A stretch of 64,000 bases of DNA from Porticoccus sp950063125 (GTDB lineage Bacteria > Pseudomonadota > Gammaproteobacteria > Pseudomonadales > Porticoccaceae): NCBI RefSeq assembly GCF_963973895.1, contig NZ_CAXBBF010000002.1, one strand, 5' to 3'. Positions 8,282 to 16,733 of this stretch are shown here, one piece after another. A program made the translations under genes and the position numbers. The stretch's first letter is position 1; the number at the start of each line of letters is the position of its first letter. The notes under the pieces were generated by a model that had not been told where the DNA came from, did no database searches, and saw only the letters and a list, made by a program, of their open reading frames with translations.

Positions 8282-10609
8282 ATGGACGATATGAATAAAA
8301 TTCAGCATCAGATCGCTACGGAAATCAACGTCAAGCCAGCCCAGGTTGCCGCCGCCATACAGCTGCTGGACGACGGGGCGACGGTACCGTTTATCTCCCG
8401 CTACCGCAAGGAAGTGACCGGGGGCCTGGACGACACGCAATTGCGCACCCTGGAGGAGCGGCTCGGCTATCTGCGCGAACTGGAAGATCGCCGATCCACC
8501 ATTCTTGCCAGCATTGAGGAGCAGGGGAAACTCAACCCCGAATTAAAAACGGCCATTCTCGGTGCCGACACCAAAACCCGGCTGGAAGATCTCTATCTGC
8601 CCTATAAACCCAAGCGTCGCACCAAGGGCCAGATTGCTATCGAAGCGGGTCTGGAACCGCTGGCGGACGCTTTGCTCAACGACCCCGAGCTGAATCCTGA
8701 GCAACAGGCGCAGGTCTATATCAATGCGGAACTGGGCGTCGCGGACAGCAAGTCCGCCCTGGATGGTGCCAAATATATCCTGATGGAACGCTTCAGCGAG
8801 GATGCCGACCTGATCGGCCAACTGCGCCAGCACCTTGCCGATGTAGCGTTGCTATCCGCTACCGTGATGGCTGGCAAGGCCCAGGAAGGCGAGAAATTCC
8901 GCGACTACTTCGAGCACAGTGAGCCCCTGAAAAACACCCCATCACACCGTGCACTGGCCATGTTCCGCGGCCGCCGCGAAGGTATCCTGTCGATCAAGGT
9001 AGATCTCGACGTGGATACCACCAGCCCACACCCCTGCGAAACCGCGGTTGCCCGTCATTTCAACATTGATCACAGGGGTCGCCCCGCCGATGACTGGCTG
9101 GCTGAGGTGGTGCGCTGGACCTGGAAGGTCAAGCTGCATGTGCATATCGAAACCGACCTGCTGGCAGAACTGCGACAGCGGGCCGAAACCGACGCCATCG
9201 ACGTGTTTGCCACTAATATCAAGGATCTGCTGCTGGCCGCACCGGCGGGCCAAAAAGCCACCATCGGACTCGATCCCGGGCTGCGAACAGGCGTCAAGGT
9301 GGCGGTGGTAGACAGCACGGGGAAAGTCATGGATCACGATGCCATTTTTCCGACCCCACCGCAGAACAAAACCCGGGAAGCGGAAGCCAAATTGCTGGCA
9401 TTTTGTCAGAAATACCAGATCGCGTTGATCGCCATCGGCAATGGCACTGCCAGCCGGGAGACCGAACGCTTCGTCAGGGATATGCTGAAAAACCACCCGG
9501 AGCTCGCCACCCAGGCGGTGGTGGTAAACGAATCCGGCGCCTCCGTGTATTCAGCCTCCGAGCTTGCCGCGCGCGAGTTTCCCCATCTGGATGTCACTAT
9601 TCGCGGCGCCATTTCCATTGCCAGGCGACTGCAGGACCCGCTGGCGGAACTGGTAAAAATCGATCCAAAATCCATCGGTGTCGGCCAATACCAGCACGAC
9701 GTCAGTCAGGTTGAACTGTCCCGCAGCCTGAATGCCGTGGTGGAGGATTGTGTAAACGCCGTCGGTGTCGAGGTGAATACCGCCTCCGCCGCACTGCTCA
9801 ACCGAGTGGCGGGCCTGAACCAGACCATCGCCGACAATATCGTGGCTTTCCGGGATGAGCACGGCCCTTTCAAAAACCGTTCCGCCTTGAAAAAAGTACC
9901 GCGACTGGGCGACAAAACCTTCGAACAGGCGGCCGGTTTTTTGCGCATAGCCAATGGTGACAACCCATTGGATGCCTCCGCTGTTCACCCGGAGAGTTAC
10001 CCGCTGGTGTCGCGTATGGCCAAAGATCTCGGCAAACCCATCCAGTCGCTGATCGGTGACGCCGCCACCCTGCGCAGCATCCCCGCAAACAACTATGTGG
10101 ATGAACGGTTTGGCCTGCCCACCATCACGGATATTCTCAGCGAACTGGACAAACCCGGTCGCGATCCGCGTCCGGAGTTCAAGACTGCCACCTTCAGGGA
10201 AGGCGTTGACACCCTCAAGGATCTGGAACCCGGCATGATTCTGGAAGGCACCGCCACCAACATCACCAACTTTGGCGCATTCGTCGATATCGGGGTGCAT
10301 CAGGACGGTCTGGTGCACATTTCGGCGCTGGCGGATAAATTCGTCAAAGACCCCAGGGATGTCGTCAAGGCCGGTGATATTGTGCGGGTCAAAGTGCTGG
10401 AGGTGGATATTCCGCGCAAGCGTATTGCACTGACCATGCGGCTGGGCGACGAGCCGGCAAAGAACAGAAGCCCTTCAGAAAACCCTCGCCGCAGCAACCA
10501 GGGGGCAACAAACAGGCAACGCCCCGAAAAACCCAGGCAGTCCGCGCAACAGCCCGCGAAAACCGGCACCCTCGGCGCACTGTTCGCCGAAGCGTTGAAA
10601 AAACCCTGA
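8282..10609 (+). CDS. tex: Tex, RNA-binding transcription accessory protein
   Basis: Tex is a cytosolic nucleic-acid-binding protein related to eukaryotic Spt6. The 775-aa chain starts with the Tex N-terminal helical domain (VPFISRYRKEVTGGLDDTQL, residues about 37-56). It continues with a YqgF/RNase H-like domain (GLDPGLRTGVKVAVVDSTGK, about 330), helix-hairpin-helix repeats (FKNRSALKKVPRLGDKTFEQ, about 525) and an S1 RNA-binding domain at about 650-720 (ITNFGAFVDIGVHQDGLVHIS). The last 50 residues are a basic, low-complexity tail. Two start ATGs lie four codons apart and neither has a strong ribosome site, so the exact start is open. Length and domain order are normal. Confidence 0.95.
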   Translation: MDDMNKIQHQIATEINVKPAQVAAAIQLLDDGATVPFISRYRKEVTGGLDDTQLRTLEERLGYLRELEDRRSTILASIEEQGKLNPELKTAILGADTKTRLEDLYLPYKPKRRTKGQIAIEAGLEPLADALLNDPELNPEQQAQVYINAELGVADSKSALDGAKYILMERFSEDADLIGQLRQHLADVALLSATVMAGKAQEGEKFRDYFEHSEPLKNTPSHRALAMFRGRREGILSIKVDLDVDTTSPHPCETAVARHFNIDHRGRPADDWLAEVVRWTWKVKLHVHIETDLLAELRQRAETDAIDVFATNIKDLLLAAPAGQKATIGLDPGLRTGVKVAVVDSTGKVMDHDAIFPTPPQNKTREAEAKLLAFCQKYQIALIAIGNGTASRETERFVRDMLKNHPELATQAVVVNESGASVYSASELAAREFPHLDVTIRGAISIARRLQDPLAELVKIDPKSIGVGQYQHDVSQVELSRSLNAVVEDCVNAVGVEVNTASAALLNRVAGLNQTIADNIVAFRDEHGPFKNRSALKKVPRLGDKTFEQAAGFLRIANGDNPLDASAVHPESYPLVSRMAKDLGKPIQSLIGDAATLRSIPANNYVDERFGLPTITDILSELDKPGRDPRPEFKTATFREGVDTLKDLEPGMILEGTATNITNFGAFVDIGVHQDGLVHISALADKFVKDPRDVVKAGDIVRVKVLEVDIPRKRIALTMRLGDEPAKNRSPSENPRRSNQGATNRQRPEKPRQSAQQPAKTGTLGALFAEALKKP

Positions 10610-10651
10610 CTTGGTCTTGCGGTGGCATACCGGGAAATAACCCAACTCGGC

Positions 10652-12325
10652 TCAGCGGCTGGGATGCCAATAGCCGGGAGTTGGTAAATCCAGGTACCAG
10701 CGGGTAAAGTCCTCGGCAGCCATCGGGGCTGCAATGAGATAACCCTGCAAAAGATCAAAATCCTGCGCCACCAGAAAATCCAGGGCCTCAAGGGTTTCCA
10801 CCCCTTCAGCGACAATTCGCATGCCCAGCTTGTTGGCAAGGGGTCTGGCCATTTCCACAATGCTTGCAGCACTCTCATCGTCCGGCAAAGCAAAAACAAA
10901 GCTCTGGTCCACCTTAATCACCGATGCCGGTAACGCATGAAGGTACTTCAGGGACGAATAACCGGTACCGAAGTCATCAATGGCAATGGCAATATTAGCC
11001 CCTGAGAGGCTGGTCAGTTCGTTGATGCTTTGATTAGAATCAAAAATCAAACTGCCTTCCGTAATCTCCAGCTCCAACAAATGACCTGGAACACCATGTT
11101 TTTCCAACAGGCTTTTTACCCGCGCAGAAAATTCTGGGTCCACCAGGTCTCCGGCAGACACATTGACCGCCACACCCACTTCAATGCCGGCCTCACGCCA
11201 ACGCACCAGCTGAGCCAGGCTGGCATCCAGAGCATAGTCAGTCAAATGATTGATCAGTGTGCTCTTCTCGGCCCTCGGAATGAATTTACCGGGTGGAATA
11301 TTGCCCATTTCCGGATGGTGCCAGCGGATGAGCGCCTCCACACTTTCGATATGTCCATCCCGAGCACAGACCTTGGGTTGGTAGTACATTTCCAACTGGC
11401 CAGTCTCCAGCGCCTGCTTCAATTCGCCCAGCAAATGGATGGTGTCATTAATATCCGCCTCGTTATCACCCGTGTAGCTAGCCAGATGCTGACCTTTTTC
11501 CCGCGCGACCAGCAATGTCGACTCGGCCCGCTGTAGACAGACTTCCGCCAGACTGCCATTCTCTACACCGACCACTGCAATTTTGATATCAGTATGGAGA
11601 GGGATGTCCTGGTAAAACACGGGCTGCTGGTAAACGCCAATCAACTGGTGCAATTCCTCATCCAGGCGACCGCTATCCTGGGTGGCTACAATAAAGCAGA
11701 TATCCTGGAGGCCGGTGCGACACACCAACTGCAACCCGGACAAAACCTCACCACTATAATCAGCCAGTTGACGAATAATTGTGTGAGCAACCTGGGTGCC
11801 AAAGGCTATTTTCAACTCGGAGATATTTTCTACGGATACCAGCACCAACGCCAATACCGTCGGTTTGTTATACGGCTTGGTCAGCGCATCGTTGAGGGCC
11901 AACTGGTTTGGTAGACCGGAGTGTTCATCGTGGCGTGCCACCCACCAGAGATGCCTTATATACTGGCGGATAGCGTCACTGCCAATGCCCGCGATAGCGC
12001 CAATCAGTACAAAAAAGCCTGTTCGATACAACCAATTGATCGTCAATTGCATTTCACCGGTAACCGTATCAATCGGCATCATGGGACCAAGTACGAAGCC
12101 CCCGAGAAGACCAATCAGAATGCCACCGGTAACCCCGAAAACTACCCCGCCAAGCAGTACGGGTATATACATGGAGTGGGAAAATACGTACTTGATACCG
12201 CCAGTGGCATAGACCAGCGCAAAAACCCCGATCATTAACCCCAGGATCACCGGAACCATTAGCCACCGAAGTTGACTGCTGTGCTTTTGACTCCAGGAGA
12301 AGAAACATATCGTTGTGTTGGTCAT
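10652..12325 (-). CDS. Membrane EAL-domain c-di-GMP phosphodiesterase with degenerate GGDEF
   Basis: A 557-aa inner-membrane protein. The N-terminal ~130 residues hold about four membrane segments with glycine-rich helices (VVFGVTGGILIGLLGGFVLG). A GGDEF-like domain follows but lacks the GG[DE]EF signature (RTGLQDICFIV at that place), so cyclase activity is not expected. The EAL domain starts at residue 330 (EALIRWHHPEMG). It keeps NVSAGDL, LEITEGS, the metal-binding DDFGTG (Asp450-451), KVDQSF, VAEGVE and QGY, so c-di-GMP hydrolysis is likely. The frame opens at a TTG (12385), but ATG 12325 has AGGGA seven bases upstream and was preferred. The HD-GYP gene lies upstream on the same strand. 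Confidence 0.88.
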   Translation of the reverse strand: MTNTTICFFSWSQKHSSQLRWLMVPVILGLMIGVFALVYATGGIKYVFSHSMYIPVLLGGVVFGVTGGILIGLLGGFVLGPMMPIDTVTGEMQLTINWLYRTGFFVLIGAIAGIGSDAIRQYIRHLWWVARHDEHSGLPNQLALNDALTKPYNKPTVLALVLVSVENISELKIAFGTQVAHTIIRQLADYSGEVLSGLQLVCRTGLQDICFIVATQDSGRLDEELHQLIGVYQQPVFYQDIPLHTDIKIAVVGVENGSLAEVCLQRAESTLLVAREKGQHLASYTGDNEADINDTIHLLGELKQALETGQLEMYYQPKVCARDGHIESVEALIRWHHPEMGNIPPGKFIPRAEKSTLINHLTDYALDASLAQLVRWREAGIEVGVAVNVSAGDLVDPEFSARVKSLLEKHGVPGHLLELEITEGSLIFDSNQSINELTSLSGANIAIAIDDFGTGYSSLKYLHALPASVIKVDQSFVFALPDDESAASIVEMARPLANKLGMRIVAEGVETLEALDFLVAQDFDLLQGYLIAAPMAAEDFTRWYLDLPTPGYWHPSR

Positions 12326-12598
12326 TAGCATTTCCCTACGCACAATTCCGAAAACAGGTTGACCTGTTTTATTCGTTTTTTTCAATATTTCAGAAAGCGA
12401 AACAAAGAAATAAACTTTATTAATGGCAGGTCGAACTCACAGAACTACCTGTCTAAGTATAATTTCCAACTGCACGAAAAAGACAATTCGTTAAAGCCTG
12501 ATATGGTTAACCGTTAAATACCGGATTGCGGCTTTGGGAAGGTCAACAAGTCAGGTGGAAATACCCCCTGAATACACAAGGAGGTTCAACAACCCAAT

Positions 12599-13813
12599 TC
12601 AAGTGATTGAATAGCTTTTTTCCCTGAACAATCTTAGGCAGGCAGAGGCGGCATCAATATCGTACAGTTTGCCGGCATTTTGCTCTATTTCAGCCAGAGC
12701 CACCTCAATGCCCAACCCCGGACGATAGGGACGGTGGGAGGCCATCGACTCCACCACATCGGCAATGGCAACTATTCTGGCTTCCATGGTGATTTGCTCA
12801 CCTTTTAATCCTAAAGGGTAACCGCTGCCGTCGATTCGTTCGTGATGTTGCCGAGCTATATCGGCCACCGGCCAGGGAAAATCGATATTTTTCAGCACAT
12901 CATGTCCGAACTCGGTGTGTTCTTTAACCAGTGCATACTCCCCGGCACTCAATCTTGATGGCTTGACAAGAATTTCTGTAGGTACACCAATTTTACCAAT
13001 GTCGTGCAGCAATCCGGCGATGCGTAACCCCTCCTGAAACTTTTTATCAAAGCCCATTTCAGCCGCAATCGCCGCAGAAATTTCGCCAACCCGCTTTTCA
13101 TGACCAGATGTATAGGGGTCTCTGAGTTCCGTTAATTTGGCGACGGCATCGACCGTCTCAAACATTGTTTTTTCAAGCTTCTCAGCGTATTGAGTTGCAC
13201 TTTGCTCCAGTTGATATCGTTGACTGATATCCGTCCAGACCCCGATAAAACGGGGAACCGGCGAGGCTAACCGGTGCAATTCATCCTGCACGAAGATATA
13301 ACTGCCATCTCCGCGCCTAAACCGGTATTCGTGTACCCCTTCACCACGCGCTAAAATCCTTTCATTGCTTTGAATGGCCTCCTCTCGATCATCCGGGTGA
13401 AGATGTTTTTCCCACCAGTCTGGTAGGAGCGCATCCTCAACGGAGTGTTGCAATATCCCCATGATATTGGGGCTCACCCATATCGCGTTAGTAGAGAAAT
13501 CCCGAATCTCAAGCACATAGACAATCAAAGTGGTTGAGGCAAAAAATTCCGGCAGCGTAAACAAATTCAATTCAGAGGCAACTTCCGCCTGTTGCGCACG
13601 TTTTTCAGAGCGTTCAAGCCGATAAAGCAGGAAATAGAGTAACAGGGACATCAGTGCAACAAACAAAAGCCCCTTGATCGCGCTGCCTAAAAACGTGGTT
13701 TCAATGTCACCAAAAAGATGAAATAACAGCCAGTCACTGCCCAGTATCCAAGCCATACCAATAAAGGCATAAACCAGCACAAGCCATAACTTCTTTCGGG
13801 ACAGAACGTCCAT
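12599..13813 (-). CDS. Membrane PAS/HD-GYP domain protein, probable c-di-GMP phosphodiesterase
   Basis: A 404-aa protein with two N-terminal membrane helices (LVYAFIGMAWILGSDWLLF, then FVALMSLLLYFLLY). A PAS_3-type sensor follows at about 85-195 (HPDDREEAIQSNERI, YRFRRGDGSYIFVQDE). The C-terminal HD-GYP domain has HDIGK with the HD pair at 270-271 and HHERIDGSGYP with GYP at 331-333. These residues bind the di- or tri-iron centre that hydrolyses c-di-GMP to pGpG or GMP. ATG 13813 was chosen; an in-frame TTG two codons upstream (13819), with AAGGA four bases before it, is an alternative. Its stop is 274 bp from the EAL gene start, so co-transcription is possible but unproven. Confidence 0.88.
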   Translation of the reverse strand: MDVLSRKKLWLVLVYAFIGMAWILGSDWLLFHLFGDIETTFLGSAIKGLLFVALMSLLLYFLLYRLERSEKRAQQAEVASELNLFTLPEFFASTTLIVYVLEIRDFSTNAIWVSPNIMGILQHSVEDALLPDWWEKHLHPDDREEAIQSNERILARGEGVHEYRFRRGDGSYIFVQDELHRLASPVPRFIGVWTDISQRYQLEQSATQYAEKLEKTMFETVDAVAKLTELRDPYTSGHEKRVGEISAAIAAEMGFDKKFQEGLRIAGLLHDIGKIGVPTEILVKPSRLSAGEYALVKEHTEFGHDVLKNIDFPWPVADIARQHHERIDGSGYPLGLKGEQITMEARIVAIADVVESMASHRPYRPGLGIEVALAEIEQNAGKLYDIDAASACLRLFREKSYSIT

Positions 13814-14238
13814 TTCCAATTATTCCTTAAATGGCAAAACATATTGTTACCGGGTTTCAGCGCCATTTTTAAAATAGCGCTCAACTTTGTATTAGTTATG
13901 GAATCTGTTAATACAGGTTTTTCCTGTTCTACATCGTAGGCTAATTTTCTTTACAGAACAGACATTAATGGAGTCAATCCCACGAACAAGAATGAGCACA
14001 GAAACAATTACCGATCACCAGCAGGCACTGCAATCCAATATATGTTCGATTAAGCAATCGATGATCAATTCAATTTGCTCGCCACTTGGTCGTTTTACGC
14101 TACCTGACTGGAAGATATACCCCCAGCCCTTATCGGTCTTCAACGCAGAATTTGTCAATAGATACACATTAACCCTACATTTTTTATGTGAATCTACCAC
14201 ATCCTTTTGACGGATGCCCAGCACAGCAAAGCAGAGAC

Positions 14239-14267
14239 TTGACGGACTTTAGACTCTCTTCTACTAT
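14239..14267 (+). promoter_or_regulatory. Strong sigma-70 promoter
   Basis: -35 TTGACG (5 of 6), a 17-bp spacer and -10 TACTAT (5 of 6), with a TATAAA overlapping the -10. It lies 45 bp before the ATG of the small Cys-rich gene and directly abuts the Fur-box-like operator. Confidence 0.7.
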
Positions 14268-14288
14268 AAATGCGAACGATTATCATTT
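14268..14288. promoter_or_regulatory. Fur-box-like operator
   Basis: A 21-bp dyad with outer arms AAATG and CATTT and a perfect right half-site GATTATCATTT. By eye it matches 18 of 21 positions of the classical Fur consensus built on the GATAAT hexamer. It sits immediately downstream of the -10 box, where a bound repressor would block transcription. Iron-dependent repression by Fur is inference from this match. Confidence 0.65.
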
Positions 14289-14311
14289 AACTATCTGCAG
14301 AGAATCAGAAT

Positions 14312-14542
14312 ATGGGGTACCTCATCCACACTCACCTCAAAGAAGGCCGTCCGTGCCTTCGCATAGTCGATGCCGAGTCCGGCCAGGAATGTCTGCATTG
14401 GTGCTGTGAGTGTCCTCCCGGCGCAAAAGAAGAAACCGTCCAGCAGGAGATGCACAGACTGGTCAGCAAACTGTTACTACTCAGTTGTCAGCAGACGTTG
14501 TGCAGCCCTACAGATACAACCAAAATTGAGCGAACCCGCTAA
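14312..14542 (+). CDS. Small Cys-rich protein, probably iron-regulated
   Basis: A 76-aa soluble protein with a cluster of cysteines and acidic residues (GQECLHWCCECPPG, residues about 24-37) followed by an amphipathic helix (QQEMHRLVSKLLLLSCQQ). It has no signal peptide or membrane segment. No named family was recognised. Reality as a gene is supported by the promoter and Fur-like operator directly upstream, a weak GAGAATC ribosome site and coding-like composition. The cysteines could bind iron, zinc or an iron-sulfur cluster, which would fit Fur control, but this is inference. It ends just before the convergent tRNA-cluster terminator. Confidence 0.6.
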   Translation: MGYLIHTHLKEGRPCLRIVDAESGQECLHWCCECPPGAKEETVQQEMHRLVSKLLLLSCQQTLCSPTDTTKIERTR

Positions 14543-14554
14543 AAGGAACCGAAC

Positions 14555-14582
14555 AAAAAAGGCGGCCCGAATGGACCGCCTT
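14555..14582 (-). terminator. Intrinsic terminator of the tRNA cluster
   Basis: Read on the minus strand: an AAGGCGGTCC / GGGCCGCCTT stem with ATTC loop and a run of T residues, nine bases after the tRNA-His CCA. Confidence 0.85.
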
Positions 14583-14590
14583 CTGGAAGA

Positions 14591-14666
14591 TGGGGTGGCT
14601 GACGGGGATCGAACCCGCGACCACAGGAATCACAATCCTGTGCTCTACCAACTGAGCTACAGCCAC
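14591..14666 (-). tRNA. tRNA-His (anticodon GUG)
   Basis: A 76-nt tRNA. The acceptor is GTGGCTG/CAGCCAC with discriminator C and encoded CCA, and the anticodon stem-loop is CAGGA-TTGTGAT-TCCTG. The base before position 1 is a G on the coding strand, so the obligatory G-1 can be genome-encoded. Last gene of the Pro-Arg-His cluster. Confidence 0.97.
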
Positions 14667-14703
14667 CATTGTATTACTTGTTGTCTATTGCGCCAGAACT
14701 GGA

Positions 14704-14780
14704 TGGCACGCCCGGCAGGATTCGAACCTGCGACCTACGGCTTAGAAGGCCGTTGCTCTATCCAGCTGAGCTACGGGCGC
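14704..14780 (-). tRNA. tRNA-Arg (anticodon UCU)
   Basis: A 77-nt tRNA with anticodon stem-loop ACGGC-CTTCTAA-GCCGT, T-arm GGTTCGAATCC and encoded CCA. The acceptor has a G1-U72 wobble (GCGCCCG with CGGGCGT). Middle gene of the cluster. Confidence 0.97.
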
Positions 14781-14817
14781 TCAACAAGCAGTTTACAACA
14801 GTTTCCGAAGATGAGGG

Positions 14818-14894
14818 TGGTCGGGGAAGAGGGATTCGAACCCCCGACATCCTGCTCCCAAAGCAGGCGCGCTACCAGACTGCGCTATTCCCCG
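14818..14894 (-). tRNA. tRNA-Pro (anticodon UGG)
   Basis: A 77-nt tRNA. The acceptor is CGGGGAA/TTCCCCG with discriminator A and encoded CCA, and the anticodon stem-loop is CCTGC-TTTGGGA-GCAGG. It is the first gene of a minus-strand Pro-Arg-His operon. Gaps of 37 bases to Arg and Arg to His support co-transcription. Confidence 0.97.
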
Positions 14895-15059
14895 TTATCA
14901 CACTGAACCCTCATTTCGAGAGCAGCGCATAATACTGACGCCAACCCGCTTCGTCAATCAAAAAGCCGGATCGGGTGCCATCGGTTATTCGCTTCACAGA
15001 GAAGAGGCGAAGTGCGAAAATACACGGCTTCCCACCCGGACTCAGGAGTCAAACCCACC

Positions 15060-15905
15060 ATGGCAGCAATCATTCTCGATGGCAAAGCCGTCGCCCAACA
15101 GACCGAGGCCGAACTGAGCGAACGGGTGGCGCGACTGAAACAGAAAAGTGGTGGCCAAGCACCGATTCTTGCCACCATTCTGGTGGGTGGCGACCCGGCA
15201 TCGGCCACCTATGTGAAGATGAAGCAGAATGCCTGCAAACGGGTGGGCATGGAATCCATCGCGGTAGAAATGCCCGATTCCACCACTACCGAACAGCTGC
15301 TGGCAAAAATTCAGGAGCTGAATGCCAACCCCAACTGCCATGGCATTTTGTTGCAGCACCCGGTACCGGACCAAGTTGACGAGCGTCTCTGTTTTGACAG
15401 CATCGCGCTGGAAAAGGACGTGGACGGTGTCACCTGCCTCGGTTTTGGCCGCATGGCCATGGGTGAGTTCGCCTATGGCTCTGCCACACCCCAGGGCATT
15501 ATGCGTCTGCTGGCGGCCTACGATATCTCTCTGGCAGGCAAACACGCTGTAGTCGTTGGCCGCAGCCCGATTCTCGGCAAACCCATGGCCATGATGTTGC
15601 TCAATACCAATGCCACGGTGACCATCTGCCACTCCCGGACGGAAAATTTACCAGCGATTATCGGTGGTGCCGATCTGGTGGTCGGCGCAGTGGGGAAACC
15701 CGAATTTATCAAGGCCGGCTGGATCAGGGATGGCGCGGTGGTAGTGGATGCCGGTTACCATCCGGGCGGTGTCGGCGATATCGAACTGGCGCCCCTGTAC
15801 GATCGCGCTGCCGCCCTCACCCCGGTACCGGGTGGTGTCGGCCCCATGACCATCAACACACTGATTCTGCAATCAGTCGATGCCGGTGAGAAAAAACTGG
15901 GCTGA
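15060..15905 (+). CDS. folD: Bifunctional methylene-THF dehydrogenase/cyclohydrolase
   Basis: FolD interconverts 5,10-methylene-, methenyl- and 10-formyl-tetrahydrofolate in the cytosol using NADP. The protein is 281 aa, typical length. The catalytic-site motif ATYVKMKQNACKRVGM holds the substrate Tyr and the Lys at about 50-65. Next come GILLQHPVPDQ, then the cofactor motif VVGRSPILGKPMAMMLL near 165-180, and the C-terminal TPVPGGVGPMTI signature. The open frame extends 16 codons upstream, but ATG 15060 gives the standard N-terminus (MAAIILDGKAVAQ) and AGGAG lies 12 bases before it. It diverges from the tRNA cluster. Confidence 0.96.
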   Translation: MAAIILDGKAVAQQTEAELSERVARLKQKSGGQAPILATILVGGDPASATYVKMKQNACKRVGMESIAVEMPDSTTTEQLLAKIQELNANPNCHGILLQHPVPDQVDERLCFDSIALEKDVDGVTCLGFGRMAMGEFAYGSATPQGIMRLLAAYDISLAGKHAVVVGRSPILGKPMAMMLLNTNATVTICHSRTENLPAIIGGADLVVGAVGKPEFIKAGWIRDGAVVVDAGYHPGGVGDIELAPLYDRAAALTPVPGGVGPMTINTLILQSVDAGEKKLG

Positions 15906-15990
15906 ACAGCCATCGTCGACCCCGATAGCGATTGTCGTTACCCCTGCCCTGCTCTAGGATAAAGAGATAGGCGCACGACAGGATATCATC

Positions 15991-16731
15991 ATGATAGCGA
16001 AACGACTGGTCGCCCACCGGGGCTACCCCAGGCACTACCCGGAAAACACCCTGCTCGGCATGAGCAAAGCGGTTGAAGCCCGGGCGAAATTTATCGAGAC
16101 CGACATCCTGTTCAGCGCCGACCAACAGCCGGTGCTTTACCACGATACTCTCATGACCCGCATCAGCGGCGTGGAAAACGCCATTCATCTGTTGACCCTA
16201 GATGAACTGCGCCAATACCCGGCCAACGAACCGGAACGGCTGGGCCAGGCATTCTCCAGCGAGCACATCACACCCCTCTCAGCACTGGTCGGATTGCTGT
16301 CGGAGCATCCCGATGTCACGGCCTTTGTCGAATTGAAACGCACCGGGCTGGAGACTGTCGGCATCGAAAATGCCTACCGTATTGTCAGCGAAATACTTGA
16401 CCCGGTTATCGGGCAGTGTGTACTGATCAGTTTCAGCGACGAATTTATCCAGTATGCCCACGAACAGCAGTTTCCCCGCCTCGGCGTGGTACTCAAGGAT
16501 TGGCAGGACCGACAGGGTCCCTGGATCACCGATATCCAACCGGAATTTATTTTCTGCGACACTGACAAGGTGCCGGAAGGAGCCACATTGGACGAGCTGC
16601 CAGGTACCGTGGTGATCTACGAGGTCGAAGACCCCGATCAGGCCATCGACTGGTTCAACCGCGGTGCCGACATGGTGGAAACCTTTGATATCGGCAGCAT
16701 GATTACCAATCTCGCCCACCGGACCTTCTAA
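15991..16731 (+). CDS. Glycerophosphodiester phosphodiesterase
   Basis: A cytosolic-type GDPD (246 aa, no signal peptide) that hydrolyses deacylated phospholipids to glycerol-3-phosphate and an alcohol. Family blocks are AHRGYPRHYPENTLLGM at residues 8-24 with the first catalytic His, FIETDILFSADQQPVLYHD at about 34-52 with metal ligands and the second His, and VAFVELK-like TAFVELKRTG near 110. Its stop codon is two bases from the next gene start, so it is translationally coupled to the G3P dehydrogenase. Together these two make a glycerophosphodiester to DHAP route. Confidence 0.9.
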   Translation: MIAKRLVAHRGYPRHYPENTLLGMSKAVEARAKFIETDILFSADQQPVLYHDTLMTRISGVENAIHLLTLDELRQYPANEPERLGQAFSSEHITPLSALVGLLSEHPDVTAFVELKRTGLETVGIENAYRIVSEILDPVIGQCVLISFSDEFIQYAHEQQFPRLGVVLKDWQDRQGPWITDIQPEFIFCDTDKVPEGATLDELPGTVVIYEVEDPDQAIDWFNRGADMVETFDIGSMITNLAHRTF

Positions 16732-16733
16732 CC

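Noticed and set aside
13968..14210. 80-codon plus-strand frame upstream of the Fur-like site
   Set aside because: No ribosome site, no recognisable domain, and an opposing frame of the same length exists.
14370..14932. Open frames with GRIRTCDLRLRRP- and RGIRTPD-like peptides across the tRNA cluster
   Set aside because: These are translations of tRNA genes on the other strand, a common false-protein source.
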